NCBI GenBank assembly: GCA_008921705.1
Contig: VFFE01007041.1
Location: 154,948 to 218,947 of the forward strand
Length of the DNA stretch: 64,000 bases
Origin: Burhinus oedicnemus
Taxonomy: Eukaryota; Chordata; Aves; Charadriiformes; Burhinidae
Direction of reading: 5' to 3'
Every line of letters starts with the position of its first letter. The first letter of the stretch is position 1. Shown here in pieces: positions 48,738-61,415 of this stretch. The notes beneath the pieces are model-generated. The model searched no databases. It was not told where the DNA came from and was given only the letters and a program-made list of their open reading frames with translations. Both the position numbers and the translations under genes were made by a program.

Positions 48738-50531
48738 TAACCAGGAAAAAAACTTTCATATTTCAGAAAAAATCACATTTAAACAGTTATTTGATGTTAA
48801 TACTTGTATAACTTTATTTTAAAATGTGATCTGCCCTGAAAAAAAAAACAGAAAAATTTTTCATGGATATAAATTAATAACAAAATACATGGCTGAATCA
48901 GTTTCAAAGCTTAGGAATTTTAGACAGAGCTAAAGCATTACACAACATGAACCATACAATTTGAGCCACACCTGCCAACTTATATATTTGCAATGTCTAA
49001 TATGCCTTTGGAGTTAAACCCATGAGATTAATTCTGTGTATACTTTAATTTCTCTATTTCTTGGTAAATCCACATTATATTTCTGCCACCTAATCTTTAT
49101 TTAGCAAATAATTACAATCTGTATTAATGCAGAGCAGTAACTTCCAAGCTTACAGCTGGCCATAACAGAACATGCTGGAGCCTTCACTGATTTGAAATGG
49201 TCCTGGAAAGCCCTTTGCAGATGAAGAGGAAAGCTGCTAGCACCGTAGTTTTACAACCTTCATCAGACCTGAGTAACCCTGAGTTTCCATGGGTGAAAAG
49301 TTGCAAAAACATTCAGTAAATTATTTTATAATGGACTTTTTTGTTATGCAGAAATGCTGCTAGCATTTTTTCTAGTAATATATCTAATGTCAGCTCATGA
49401 CCTGCCACAACACCATTTACCAGACTGTATAGGAGGTAATAGATGGCTTCCAAAAGGTTCGCCACTCCACAATATTTATCCACCTGTTACTGCCAGGTTT
49501 CTTTAACAGCTTATTGCCAAATATTCACTTGTAAATAAGAAAGACTTCGACTAATGTTTCCAAACCTAAATCCTTCCCTTCTTCATGATTCTGGCAAAGA
49601 AAAGATACCATCATGCTTGTCTGAAACCAATGTTCTTCTGTACTGCAATTCTGATTGTGATTTTTATTTGCAGCCAGTTGTGTTCTTAAAAAAGGTTAGC
49701 ATAGGTAACAAATGCCTTATTTTTCCCTTGTGCTGGATTATTTGGATTACATGGATAAAATAAGTCCTACTACTTTGGTATTTGAAAACAGTTCACAAAA
49801 ATGTATTCTGTCTGCTAAGAAAGACTATGATTATCTTGAATATTTACAGCTCAATTTTACAGCCAGGGAATCTGTGGATGGTATTACTCATTAAGACACC
49901 TGTTGCTGAGCATAAAGCAAATAAGAAGTATTCAGAGTAAATCAGAGTGGTTATGCTGGAAAATTCCCATTGTATAAAAATATTGTGTCTGTATCTCTAC
50001 AGTCCGGATATTCCATGCAAGACAGGAAGGTCAGCTATTCAGTTGTTACTGCATTTCCTATCTGTTAAGTGATAAAAGTAAACAAATTCCTTATGTGTTC
50101 AAACCCCCTAAAACGTCAAACATAAATCATACATACTAATTTTTATTGTGATAAGGTGCCTTTTTTTTTAATCTCTTTCATAGATTAAAAACTATTTCTA
50201 TTCTAGATTAGGAATATATAATGAAATTACTAACATGTTGCATTTTACTGAACTAGAGTAACAGAAAGGGAGCTAATCAGAACAGTTAAGCTACTTTCCT
50301 ACACTGACTCATACTGTTAAGGAATTTTTATTGAATCCATGGACACATTATCCTCATGGATTTCTGACTTACCGTAACCACCACATTAAAAATAAAAAAA
50401 GGTGTTTAATAAAAGCAATTTCACTTGAATTTTCTGTTAAAATATAACATACCTAAGGGCAGAGAAATAAAGATATGACAATATATATGTTCTCACACAC
50501 TGTTTACAAACAATATATAATTCATAACTTC

Positions 50532-50742
50532 ATTATGGGTTATTTACAACTTTATGATAGAACTGCTTAACTATGATTTCATTCACTAGGATGTTCTGAC
50601 TTTTTTAATTTTCCTGAACTGAAACAGAAAGAAAGATTATGGGTTATTTACAACTTTATGAAAGAACTGCTTAACTATGATTTCATTCACTAGGATGTTC
50701 TGACTTTTTTAATTTTCCTGAACTGAAACAGAAAGAAAGATT
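50532..50742. repeat. Tandem duplication, 104-bp unit, two copies
   Basis: The unit starting attatgggttatttac at 50,532 is repeated from 50,636 with a single substitution seen (gatag versus gaaag), followed by a few bases of a third partial unit. The near identity indicates a recent event or a still-variable locus. Confidence 0.93.
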
Positions 50743-53700
50743 TCTACATCTAAATAAAACACTGCTTGAATACATTGGAAAATATAAAAAAATTTGCTTT
50801 CCACATGCTTTAATAGTTATATAGTTGATAACAGAAAATTTCAGTACAGAACATTAAATGAAAATCTTAAATATTACATGGAATTCAGATAAAATTTATA
50901 AGACAAGTTAAAGCTAAATAAGTATGTTTTGAGTACGGCTTTTCCCCCCCAAAAATTGGAATCAAATTGTCAGAATCAATATTATTGTAATATTCACATA
51001 TCAAATAATTTTAAAAATCTTTTTCTTTTATTGTGAAAACCATTTAATTTAGCAAAACTGTGTTTTATTCTGAAAAAATATTTCATAAAAATATTTACAA
51101 TGGTTCTATTTATGGGTTATTAGTAACACAAAGCTGAGAAGGATTATGTAATAGGACATTGTCTCTTCAAGGAACTTAATATGAGATTTTGATGCTTTTT
51201 AAAAAAGTTTTACACTTACCCATTGCATTTATATATTTTTTTCTTTTAAATGATGAATGGAGTCTCTTTCTTTTAAATAATCAAAGCAATTATAGCCACA
51301 TACATACAACTAAGTTGAAGAGGTCCATGGATTGGCTACTCAAAACTTTGCTTTGGGTGAAAAGAAATACATCTTACCTATAAAATTAAGGATTTAGTTT
51401 TAGTTCAGTTGAAATCTTAACAAGGTAATCAACAAATTATTGTCCAGGTTTAATTGTTACAGAGGAAAGAAAAAAAAAAAGGAAAGAAAAAAGTATATTT
51501 CAGAATAAGTTTCATAATAATAAAGTTTAAATTATCATAGACACACTTTCTTGTATCTACCATTTCCTCTGGTGTTACGCTCACCCTCCCACTGCCCTTT
51601 AGGGTCATCTGGTCCTGAATTTGCTATGTTGTTCTACGTATGGTATATGTTTGGATTTTTTTGTTTTGTCTTGTTTTGTTTGGTGAGTTGTTTATAGCCC
51701 TGAGGTCTCCAGTATAAATCTGTGCGCTATGTATTATTGTCCCATATAAGTACTCCTCTACCCTGCATCCCGGGCCTCCACTTTCAAGGCTTTTTCTGTC
51801 ATATTGGACCTATTTGTATCTAAACTACATTTTTCTGTTAACAGTGAATATTTCCATCCACACAGATTACTAACTTGTTACTACTATCTGTACAAAAATT
51901 GTGGTTATGCCATACAATTACACAAAGCTAAGCAAAGTGAAACAAATGAGATAACTCCTTGGTCATTAGAAAATTGCTGTTACAGCTAAACAAGCTAAAA
52001 CAAAGCTCCAGGCTGGCCAACAGACATTCAGGCACAGCCTGATGAGCCTCAGCCCACTTGGTGCAAAGCCTCTGGTCTGTAACTAGCAATGGCAATGCTG
52101 TATCTACTGGGCTAAATGGTTCCAAGGCAAGGTGACGCCATTTGGCTTGCTTCCTCTTTGCTCAAGGGCTAGCTTTTGTTAGAAGAGGTTGGCTGGTTCC
52201 AAACCACATAGTACTTGATTCTGGGTGTCCTCATAGTGCCAAGTGGTACCTTACTGGCAGAATACATTGACATTTTGTTTGAGTGTGATTTTCAGCTCAA
52301 ATTATGCAAAAGAAAATGTGAGGACTGTGTGGAAGACCACCAGAGTCATCATTCTTTTAGTGTGCATTTTGCTCTATGCCATGGGGTGTGACATGATCAT
52401 AAGGAAGGAAAATTTAAAGAGCTACTTAGGCAAAGCCTAAGTAGTGTTGGAGGGAAGAAGAGGATGAAGGTGGTTCATCTTCCTCCCCTTTTGAGGGCAG
52501 CCTGTGGGCTCCCCAAAACGTATTCAGGCTTTGTCTTAAAAGAGTTATTTTGGGAAGGGGTGGTTAGACAAGAAATCAGGAAGCAAATTAATGCTCAATC
52601 AGTGTGGATGATTAAGGGATGAACGTTCAAGCTTGTTTAACTGTGTAGACATATCTATGGGTCTAAATATAAGACCATGTGTCTTCACTTTGAAAAGAAG
52701 AGCTCTGAAGTTTTGAAAGTATGAGACACACAGTAAACACTTTGTTCCTCTCTCCACCTTTTAACACCTTTCTTAGACAACCAGTGACAATCAAAAGTGA
52801 CAGTATTATTAAAATTATCCATACATTCCTATCCAGAAGTCCATAAATAATTTCAATTATTGATTTTAATGGTGCACCTGCTCCAAGTTATTGCAATGCC
52901 ATTAATGACTCATTAATGTGCTTAGATTTCCTGCTGATACGAGCTGAATGAATGAAGAATATTTCCTGTAACGTTACACAATAATCAGGAAGACAGAAAA
53001 AAACATGTGTACATTTCTTTCTGTTTTAATGAAGGTAGTGCATGTTAAATACATTCTATTAACAGAACTAGAAAGGACTCTGAAATGTGCAGCTGTAGAT
53101 GCCTCATCTTTTATTATTTTATAAATGTTAATAGCAGTAAGACAATCTGCTTAAAAGGAATGACATTGGATAGCACTCGGGAAGATAGGCAGAGGCTTAG
53201 TGACAAAAAAAAATGAGGAAGACTTTCCTGAGATATATATCTTGAAGGATTTGTAAAACAAAAATTTCTTAGCTGTTAAAGACAATAACACTGCAGGAAA
53301 TGCTAGAAAAGACTAACCTATGGGAACACTAAGAACTAGATTACCTTTTGCAGTGTGCCAAGGCAAATCCTTATATCCTAATTCCCCAAGCATCCAGATT
53401 GAAGGGACTTCCTGTAACAAATCACGTTTACCATCTCCCCCACATCTTTTGTAGATACGTAATTATGCACTTTCAACTGAGAACAGGAAAGCACATCCAG
53501 GTCTAGTTGTGCAAGATAACTCTCAGGTAAAAAGTGCAATAAGTACGATGAGGTACTAGGAAAATAATACTTTCCCTCCCTGCTTCCAAAAAAGTAGGTG
53601 GAGTTAAAATTGCACTAGCACATGGAGGTAAAAAATCATGAATCTGTCACATGCTTGGAAGCCAGTGAGAACCTGAAGAAAATCAAGACAGGGGAACAGA

Positions 53701-54493
53701 GGAATTTGGGAATTGACTTGACGGACATTTTAATTGGGAAGATTTAAAACCAAAATTTTTGAAATGTAGGAGGAATAGCTGTCTTCCATCATAGATAGTT
53801 CAGCATTAAATCAAACTACTCACAAATCCTTAACAACACTTGTCATTTTTGTAGTGTGGCCAGTTAGTTATTACAACAAAGAATGTTAATCTACCCAGGA
53901 AAAGCAATTTCTTTATTGCAGGGATCGATCATCAAAACTTTTGGCCTATGTTATACAGAAACTTAGGTTAGATTAACAAAAGGGTTTGACATGTAAGGCT
54001 ATCAAACTATCTTCCAGAAAATTATTTCAGGAGTTGCTTTTCATCTCTGTTGAATCAAATAGTATGTAACAACTGGCTGCTTTTCTGTATTCCACTGCAA
54101 ACGTGATTGTTCATTTCCTGAGGTAGATTTAAAATACAATTTATTTGTTAAATTATAACTCTTTCAGAAAACAATGGCAAATTTTAAATTATTTATCATA
54201 TGCACCATATAGAACACAACAGTCAGCAATCTTTCTCCTAATAATTTAGCATGCTTACCAAAAAGTCATGCCTGAAATAATGAAGCTATTTTTAAGATAC
54301 AGGAAATTCATTTAGATATTGTATCTAAAATCTAACAGTGCAAGAAGCACATTGTAATATACTACCAATGGAGATCTTATTGATTTACTGATTTCTTAGT
54401 ATATTTTTCTAAGGTTTAAATTCTGACAGTTCCTTCTCTCATATCTTTCTCATGAAGTAGTGAGTTTGCCAGGAAGAGTCTGCAATGATGAAT

Positions 54494-54613
54494 TGTCTTA
54501 CAAACATACTTTTCCACTAATCTGGTAATTCACACAAATAAAAATTCTTATGCTGTTTTACAAAGATACTTTTCCACTAAGCTGGTCATTCACACAAGTA
54601 AAAATTCTTACGC
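54494..54613. repeat. Tandem duplication, 60-bp unit, two copies
   Basis: Unit 1 (54,494-54,553) and unit 2 (54,554-54,613) align without gaps and differ at about six or seven positions. It is an older duplication than the one at 50.5 kb. Confidence 0.88.
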
Positions 54614-55040
54614 AGCAATCTCACAGAATTCCTTTTCCTGCTATAGTTTGTTCTTCAAAACAATGTAACTTCTAGAAAATTTTATAGCAATGCAGTACAG
54701 GTAGCAGTATCTGAGGGCATTAAGTTATGAATATCATGAAGACATTTCACTCAAAGAAAGAAGAACATCAGGAAGCTGCCTTTGACCATCGTTAGACTGA
54801 ATTAAGTTTGCATTTAGTGTCAAGAAAGAAAATGTCCTTAATCCACTAATTCAGCATGAACATTTCTATTAACTAATCCTCTCAATTTGTAGCAAATGCC
54901 ATGCTATACAGCTTCATAACATAATGCATTCCAAGCTCAGGAAAGTATTTCTGATTTGGAAAAAGCTTTAGCCTTTATGTCTACCATTCTCTGAAGTGTC
55001 TTGCAGTGCTTTACAGATACTGAAATGTGCTTAGTTTTTT

Positions 55041-55095
55041 GGGTTGGTTTGGTCGGTTGGGGTTTTAGGGGGTTTTTGGTGGGTTTTTTTTCGGG
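55041..55095 (+). other. G-run cluster, possible G-quadruplex
   Basis: Five runs of three or more G lie at 55,041-55,043, 55,059-55,062, 55,068-55,072, 55,081-55,083 and 55,093-55,095, separated mainly by T. The last four have loops of 5-9 bases, slightly beyond the strict seven-base limit in places. It stands out in AT-rich surroundings. Confidence 0.5.
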
Positions 55096-58000
55096 TGCCC
55101 CCTTCCCTCCCCGTGACTTGGTACCATTTTGCTTCATTTGTCTGAATCTTATGTCATTGTTTTTCATGTGACTTGGATCCTGGAAAATTCTAAATCTTAG
55201 ACAATCTGAACTTGTTTATATATATACTCAAAACATTTGGAAGTCAGTGCCCTTTTTATTATTTGCACAACTCTGTAAATGACATTATTTAATATATTAC
55301 TTTTCAAAATACATATATTATTGATTCACAATTATTTTGTCAGTAAAGGTAATATTTTCAAAAAAAGTTTAGATAATATGCAATATGAGTGACAGTATTT
55401 ATGTAAACTGATTCAGTTTTAGATATATATCCAGAAATGAATGTTATTATAATCTACGTTTCACTTCGCAAAATTGACTGAAATCCTGTAAAAGTAACTT
55501 CTGTTTTTCATGAGATGAATGTAATTCAGAAATGAACCAGATATTTAATGAAAAATATTGTACTGTTTTTGGATCTTTTGATGTTTGTTTATATCATCAA
55601 TGCATCACATAGAAAAACTTATCCTAAAATGATTACTAGGATGGAATTCATCAGTTGAAATATAGCTGACTATAAGAGAATATAAAGTAGAACTCTACAA
55701 CTGAATTTTCAGCATAGACTCACTTATAGTCAGTAGAGCAATGGAGAACAACAAATATTTCTCCTCTCATAAAATAAATGTCTAAAATAGTGTGACTTAT
55801 TCCCTAAAAGTGATTATTTCTCTCCCTTGAGTATAAAAAGAAGCCTGGAGTGATTAGCTGATAAATATCTAAAGCTAAATGAGTTGAATCCTGCTGTAGA
55901 TGTTTAAAGACAGATACTTTAATATATCTGTATGAACAAATTTTACACTTATAAATGTGAATGTTTATCTATAAGAATATCATTACTGAAAGCAATGACA
56001 TTAATCATATAACCAGCTCTGCAATGGAAGAGGCCTTTAAGACTGGACTTAATTGTCTTAGTAGAACCACCTGATAATAATAATTCGATATGCTTGCTCA
56101 CATTTAGTTGAATCTTGACACGTCACTGAAATAAATGGGATTACTAAATAAAGTAGCACTGGTCTTCAGTAAGAAATTCTGGACTCTCTAGAAATTCTAA
56201 AACTTGAATGAAATTTATGTGTGCTTTAGAATTTGTGTCCTGTAGAATCTGTAAATTTCTATCCATATACCTACAGTTGGGTTATTTCATGCTCAGTACT
56301 TTACTTTCCTGAAACTAAAATGTTAGCACTCATATTTTATTGATCTTTGGAATTATTACATATTTCAAAGTTTTGTTTTGTATTTTCTTCTGTAGTATGT
56401 GGTGATCTATTTTCCTTTCACAGAAACACATGTTTCTGATCCAGGAAGTTGCTCTTTCACAATATACTGATTATAGATGGGGTAACTTGTAAGGAAAAAA
56501 AAAAAGTTAAAAGTAGAATCGATGGTAGCCAGCAAATCTCTTCTTTTCTGCATGAGTGTGAAACACTGAAATGAGCACCTTTCTTATGAGGAGGTCACCT
56601 TGTTCTGGAGACAGTTTAGTAGTTTATGTGCAGACCTTTAATTTATTACTGGAGGCTTAGCCTTTCACTTAGTTTGTGTATTACAGTCATTCTGGCCAAG
56701 AAAATTCTATCCATACACTGAACACATAACTGTAATAATGAAAATCTTCTCAGCTAACTTCAGTCAACCAAAAGTCAGTTGGATAGGATGGGATTCATCT
56801 GCCTGAAGATGAATGTCCAGTGCAATTTGAGATGCTCTACCATTTTCTCTGTGGCCTTCTGCTGCCACTTCAAAAGGATGTATGTCTCCAATCTGTCCCA
56901 TGTCTCATCTGTCCCATGAGGATGTCTCAGATGCTGTAGAACTTCTAAGAAGGGAGTAGATTTAGACAAATAAATTGCAGATTTACAGTATCTGAATAGC
57001 TTTGTAGACTCCAAAGATTCAACTAGACTCAATTCATTGTCCACAGATAGGAACCTTGTTTCATGTGAAATGTCCTGGCTAATCAAAGCTTTTGCAAAGC
57101 ACTGAAATAAATGCCACAGCACATCTGAGAGACTTCTTCACACAGTAGGTGTGTAAAGTTGGACAACTGAATGAAGCCCTGAAGCCTGAAATCTAGTGAC
57201 TAAATGAGTACCAAAATGTCAAATGTGCATGCAGACACCTAAAATTAGGAGTGAGTTGAATCATACACATATTCTAAACCAGCTGTTTGGTTTACCTCTA
57301 TAACCAGTGGAGAGATTCTGGCATCTCTAGGAAGCAATTTATTGCACTTCTTTTAGGGATGCACCTCTCAGTGATTGCCTGCCTTCTGTCTACCGAGTAG
57401 AATGTGGAAGAAGAAGCCTAGCTTAAACTAGGGAGCTAACATAAACTGAGACATTAAATCCCATTCCAAGTTCCTTAGGAAGTGTGGACTTTTAAAAATC
57501 TAGGGTTTATTTCCCTAAACACAGATGCCCAGTTTTATTTGTCATGCCTTAGGTTATATGACAGATATCACACAAGACCTACAGTAGACCTGAACCTTTC
57601 TCAACTGGCAGGTGGGAATCAAGATAGCCTAGGTTATCCTAGATTGTATTAGATGCCAATATTTGGGCAAGTGAATTGATTCCCTACAATCCCTTTATAT
57701 TTGTTTAAATACTCAAGGTTATTTTTTAGAGCTGACACTAGTTCATTTTCATGATTAGGGTCCAGTGTCTATTCTAATGTTTTCATCTACTTGAGCGCAA
57801 GTAATGATTATTAGGAGCTGCTAATGTAGGGAATAAGCAAATCTTCATAACAGAAAAAATATGTGAAGTAGTACTTAATACTTACCCCAAATTGCATTGC
57901 TGTTATTTTTTCAAAATCAAAACACCTTATAAAGGTATGAAAAACATATTCTCTAAACTCGAGAATTTTAAAGATGCTACTTGTCCTTCAGAAAACAAGA

Positions 58001-58925
58001 TGAGATTATTTTTAAAAGTCGCAACAGTATTTGGGGCAAGTTTTTATTTATTTATTTTTATAGTCTTTTGTGATTCTGTATTGACTTAATAGTCTAATAT
58101 TTTACTCACATCGCTATTAATCACTGTAGTGTGAGTTGCAAGAAAGATTTCAGAAGATTCATCATTAATGAATAAGCAAAATTGCTATGACTTGTTTAGA
58201 TGCAACAAGATGCTGAATATTTGGACTGATATAGGATACCATAGGTCAGTTGAACAAATCTTAATTTTATTTTTGAATAATATTTCAGGACCTGAGAAAG
58301 AAAGGAAGTTGTATAACTATGCTGCTCGTCTTTCATCTAAGTTCGTTGAGGTTTTCTTCGTGAAATCCCAACAAAGGGATTTACATAAGAATATGATAAT
58401 GAAGTTGTAGAAGTTCCAAGGAATACAGTGCTCTTTGAAAAACCTCTGTACTGAGATTCTCTGGTACCTGTGGACCAGATTTTGACACTTTTGCAGTCAA
58501 TAGCAAATAGCTGTCCAGATAGTCCTCAGGAAACTCGTAAGATGTGGTGTAGATATAGCTGTATAGTCCTGATCTCTTTTAACAAGTTTTAGTTGATGAC
58601 TGTTAACACAAAAACCATTTTTTATTTAGCATTTAACTAGCTATTCTGATTGACATTCTTAGAGCCTATTTGATCATCTTTGAACCTTCAGTTTATCAGC
58701 ATTTATTTTTACAGTGCATTGGAATATTTATTGTCCCTTTAAAAAATAGTCATTTTTGTTAGCATAATGAGGAAGGAACTATGTACAAAAAGCTGATTAG
58801 TAGGTTTGGTAATTACTTTTTATCTTCTTTCCATAAAACAAAATTATTTTCATTTGAATTTGATATAATCCCATTTATTAATTAGTAATGGAATATTCTG
58901 TTGTGATTAGTTATAACATTTCTCA

Positions 58926-58989
58926 CTCCCCTCTTCCTTTTTCCCTCCCTCCCCCTTTCCTCCTTCCTTTTTTTCTTTCCTCTCTTCCT
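58926..58989. repeat. 64-base pure pyrimidine tract
   Basis: Uninterrupted C/T sequence, continuing after one A to 58,998. Tracts of this kind can adopt triplex structure; here it may simply be a decayed CT/CCTT microsatellite. A second T/C-rich patch follows at 59,099-59,146. Confidence 0.9.
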
Positions 58990-59657
58990 ACCTTCCTTAA
59001 AAAGTTGTCCTTAAAGGTTCTAGTGACATGAAATAAGAAAAAAAGCTCTGGCTCCTTTATCAGTTTTCCTTTTTATTGGAAACAAAAGAAAATGGGCTTT
59101 TCTTTTTTTTTTCTTTCCTTTATTTTTTTTTCTTTATTTAAAGAAAATAATCATCCCAGAATGCCCCTTCATCTATCATGGGGGCATATATAATACCACA
59201 AACAGCTAATACAGGATGTCAAGGCAACAAGAATAAAAGCAATAGAAAATTCAATTGAGATTGCTTCTGCTTCTTGACACAGAACCCACAGGATGGAACA
59301 TTCTTTTTACAAATAGCTTGGTGAGGTTAGCTTTCAGTTATACTTAAAAAGTCTTAACAGCTCTTGCCATGAAAGCTTTAATGCTGTTGCTTTTATACCA
59401 GTAAAATAGCTATTGTATTATATTATCTGCACTATGCATGCATTTCACTATACAAATTCAAATATACATGTTTTTTCCACATATATACACACACAAGTAA
59501 ACAGCGAACACATAAATGCCCCTGTTATGACTATTTTATATACCATCCTCTGTAAAGAGTTCAAAAATAACAGCTTGTTTCAACTTTCCTTCCATACATT
59601 ATTGTCATAATGCTCCTTTCTAAATATAATTTTAGAATGTTTAGAAGTGTATAGTAC

Positions 59658-59692
59658 CTCTATCTATATATCTGTCTGTCTATCTATCTATA
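59658..59692. repeat. Tetranucleotide (TATC/TGTC) microsatellite
   Basis: Imperfect tandem tatc units with tgtc variants in the middle. Confidence 0.85.
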
Positions 59693-60071
59693 CAGAGACT
59701 GTTATATGAAAGATAAGTGAGAGTATAAAGAACTGATCAATGTGGTCAGAGAAGCATTGTCAAAAATATGATGTACAAATATAAAGTACTACAGATTGTA
59801 AAACAATGTAATATATTTTATGGCTATTTACTGCATATATTTGTGTTACTAATTTTGCACTTATAGGTGCTACTTACCCAGTCTTCTTGAATATTCAACC
59901 CTGAAAACTATATCCAAACTTTCATAATTAGAACATTCTAAAAGATAATTAGAAGATTTTTAAAGCTCTGTGCCTGGCAAGCCTAATGGTTGAGTTCAGA
60001 TTGTGTTTTGTGTATGTAAATATACATACATGTATATGTATTTCAAGTTCTGAAAATGTACAGATAAAGCA

Positions 60072-60191
60072 CTGGGGCTTTGAGCAACCTGATCTAGTGG
60101 GAGGTGTCACTGCCCATGGCAGGGGGGTTGGAACTAGATGATCTTTAAGGTCCCTTCCAACCTTAACCATTGTATGATTCTATGATTCTAT
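60072..60191 (+). mobile_element. CR1 LINE 3' UTR fragment
   Basis: A very short 5'-truncated copy. It starts at actggggctttgagcaacct, shows gatctagtgggaggtgtcac and the gaactagatgatctttaagg block, and ends in tgattctatgattcta. It belongs to the same 3' UTR group as the next copy, which starts only about 65 bases downstream in the same orientation. Confidence 0.93.
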
Positions 60192-60256
60192 ATTATTTGG
60201 GCATCCCAACAGGAAAATAAAAATTGGTTTTGGTTGCCTGTGTTGAAACCATACAG

Positions 60257-61415
60257 TCCAGAGTCTTGAAGTACCCTGGGAACTACTGACCTGTCAGCCT
60301 CACCTCTGTGCCTGGAAAGATCATGGAACAGATCCTTCTAGAAGCTATGCGAAGGTACGTGGAAGACAGGGAGGTGATTCGAAACAGCCAGCATGGCTTC
60401 ACCAGGGGCAATTCCTGCCTGAACAACCAAGTGGCTTTCTACGATGGAGTGACTGCATCAGCGGACAAGGGGAGAGCTACGCATATCACCTACCTGGACT
60501 TCTGCAAGGCCTTTGACATGGTCCTCCACAACATCCTTCTCTCTAATTTGGAGAGATACAGATTTGATGGGTGGACTGTTCGGTGGATAAGGAATTGGCT
60601 GGATGGTCACATCCAGAGGGTGGTGGTCAATGGCTACATGTCCAGATTGAGGTCGGGACTTGGGTCGGGAGAATCCTTGCTATCAATACAGGCTGGGGGA
60701 TGATGTGATAGAGAGCAGCCCTGTGGAAAAAGACTTGAGAGTAATCGTGGATGAAAAGCTGGACATGAGCCAACAATGTGCGCTTGCAGCCCAGAAGGCC
60801 ATTCGCATCCTGGGCTGCATCAAAAGAACCATGGCCAGCAGATCCAGAGAGGTGATTCTCTCCCTATACTCTGCTCTCGTGAGACCCCACCTGGAGTACT
60901 GCGTCCAGCTCTGGAGCCCTCAGCACAAGAAGGACATGAATCTGTTGGAGTGGGTCCAGAGGAGGGCCATGAAGATGATCCAAGGGCTGAAGCACCTCTC
61001 CTATGAAGACAGGCTGAGAGAGCTGGGGTTGTTCAGCCTGGAGAAAAGATGGCTTCGGGGAGACCTTATAGAAGCTTTCCGGCATCTGAAGGGGGCCTAC
61101 AGGAAAGCTGGGGAGGGGCTGTTTGCAAGGGCATGTAGTGATAGGACAAGGGGCAATAGTTTTAAACTAGAGCAGGGTAGTTTTAGATTAGATATCAGAG
61201 TGAAGTTCTTTACAATGATGGTGGTGAAACACTAGAACACGTTGCCTAGAGAGGTGGCAGAAGCCCCATCCCTGGAGACATTCAAGGCCAGGCTTGATGA
61301 GGCTCTGAGCAACCTGATCTAGTTAAAGATGTCCCTGCTTACTGCAGGGAAGTTGGACTAGATGACCTTTAAAGGTGTCTTCCAACCCAACACATTCTAT
61401 GATTCTATGATTCTA
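60257..61415 (+). mobile_element. CR1 LINE fragment with internal RT deletion
   Basis: A 5'-truncated copy starting near the PGNY motif of the RT (ccctgggaactac) and ending in the octamer-type tail attctatgattctatgattc (61,394-61,415). The deletion at about 60,655 removes the RT catalytic core. It is otherwise well preserved, so it is probably fairly recent. Confidence 0.93.
60308..61235 (+). pseudogene. CR1 ORF2 RT lacking the catalytic FADD block
   Basis: Frame 60,308-60,703 reads the RT fingers and palm: [48 protein letters not shown] and [17 protein letters not shown]. At about 60,650-60,665 it jumps to the downstream frame 60,660-61,235, which begins at the LHLGRGNP-type block ([14 protein letters not shown]) and continues through [20 protein letters not shown] to a premature stop at 61,233-61,235. 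The [10 protein letters not shown] and FADD motifs, present in the copy at 5190-6478, are absent. On comparison with that copy, somewhat over 200 bases are lost. It cannot encode an active RT. Confidence 0.88.

Larger units (their letters stand above)
47370..60071. other. Long AT-rich non-coding stretch, no gene recognised
   Basis: About 12.7 kb without a recognised transposon or gene. It contains simple repeats and two tandem duplications listed separately. Segment 52,000-52,260 is somewhat GC-richer without a match I know. The frame at 56,775-57,122 (minus, 115 codons) is the longest and looks protein-like in composition, but I recognise no domain and see no promoter or splice context. The frame at 58,168-58,410 follows the same judgement. 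Confidence 0.5.

Noticed and set aside
56775..57122. 115-codon minus-strand open frame
   Set aside because: No recognisable domain, no splice or promoter context, and a frame of this length is expected by chance somewhere in 64 kb. Conservation of the frame in relatives would be needed.
58168..58410. 80-codon frame with an acceptor-like atttcag inside
   Set aside because: The acceptor-like site lacks a matching donor and the protein resembles nothing known.
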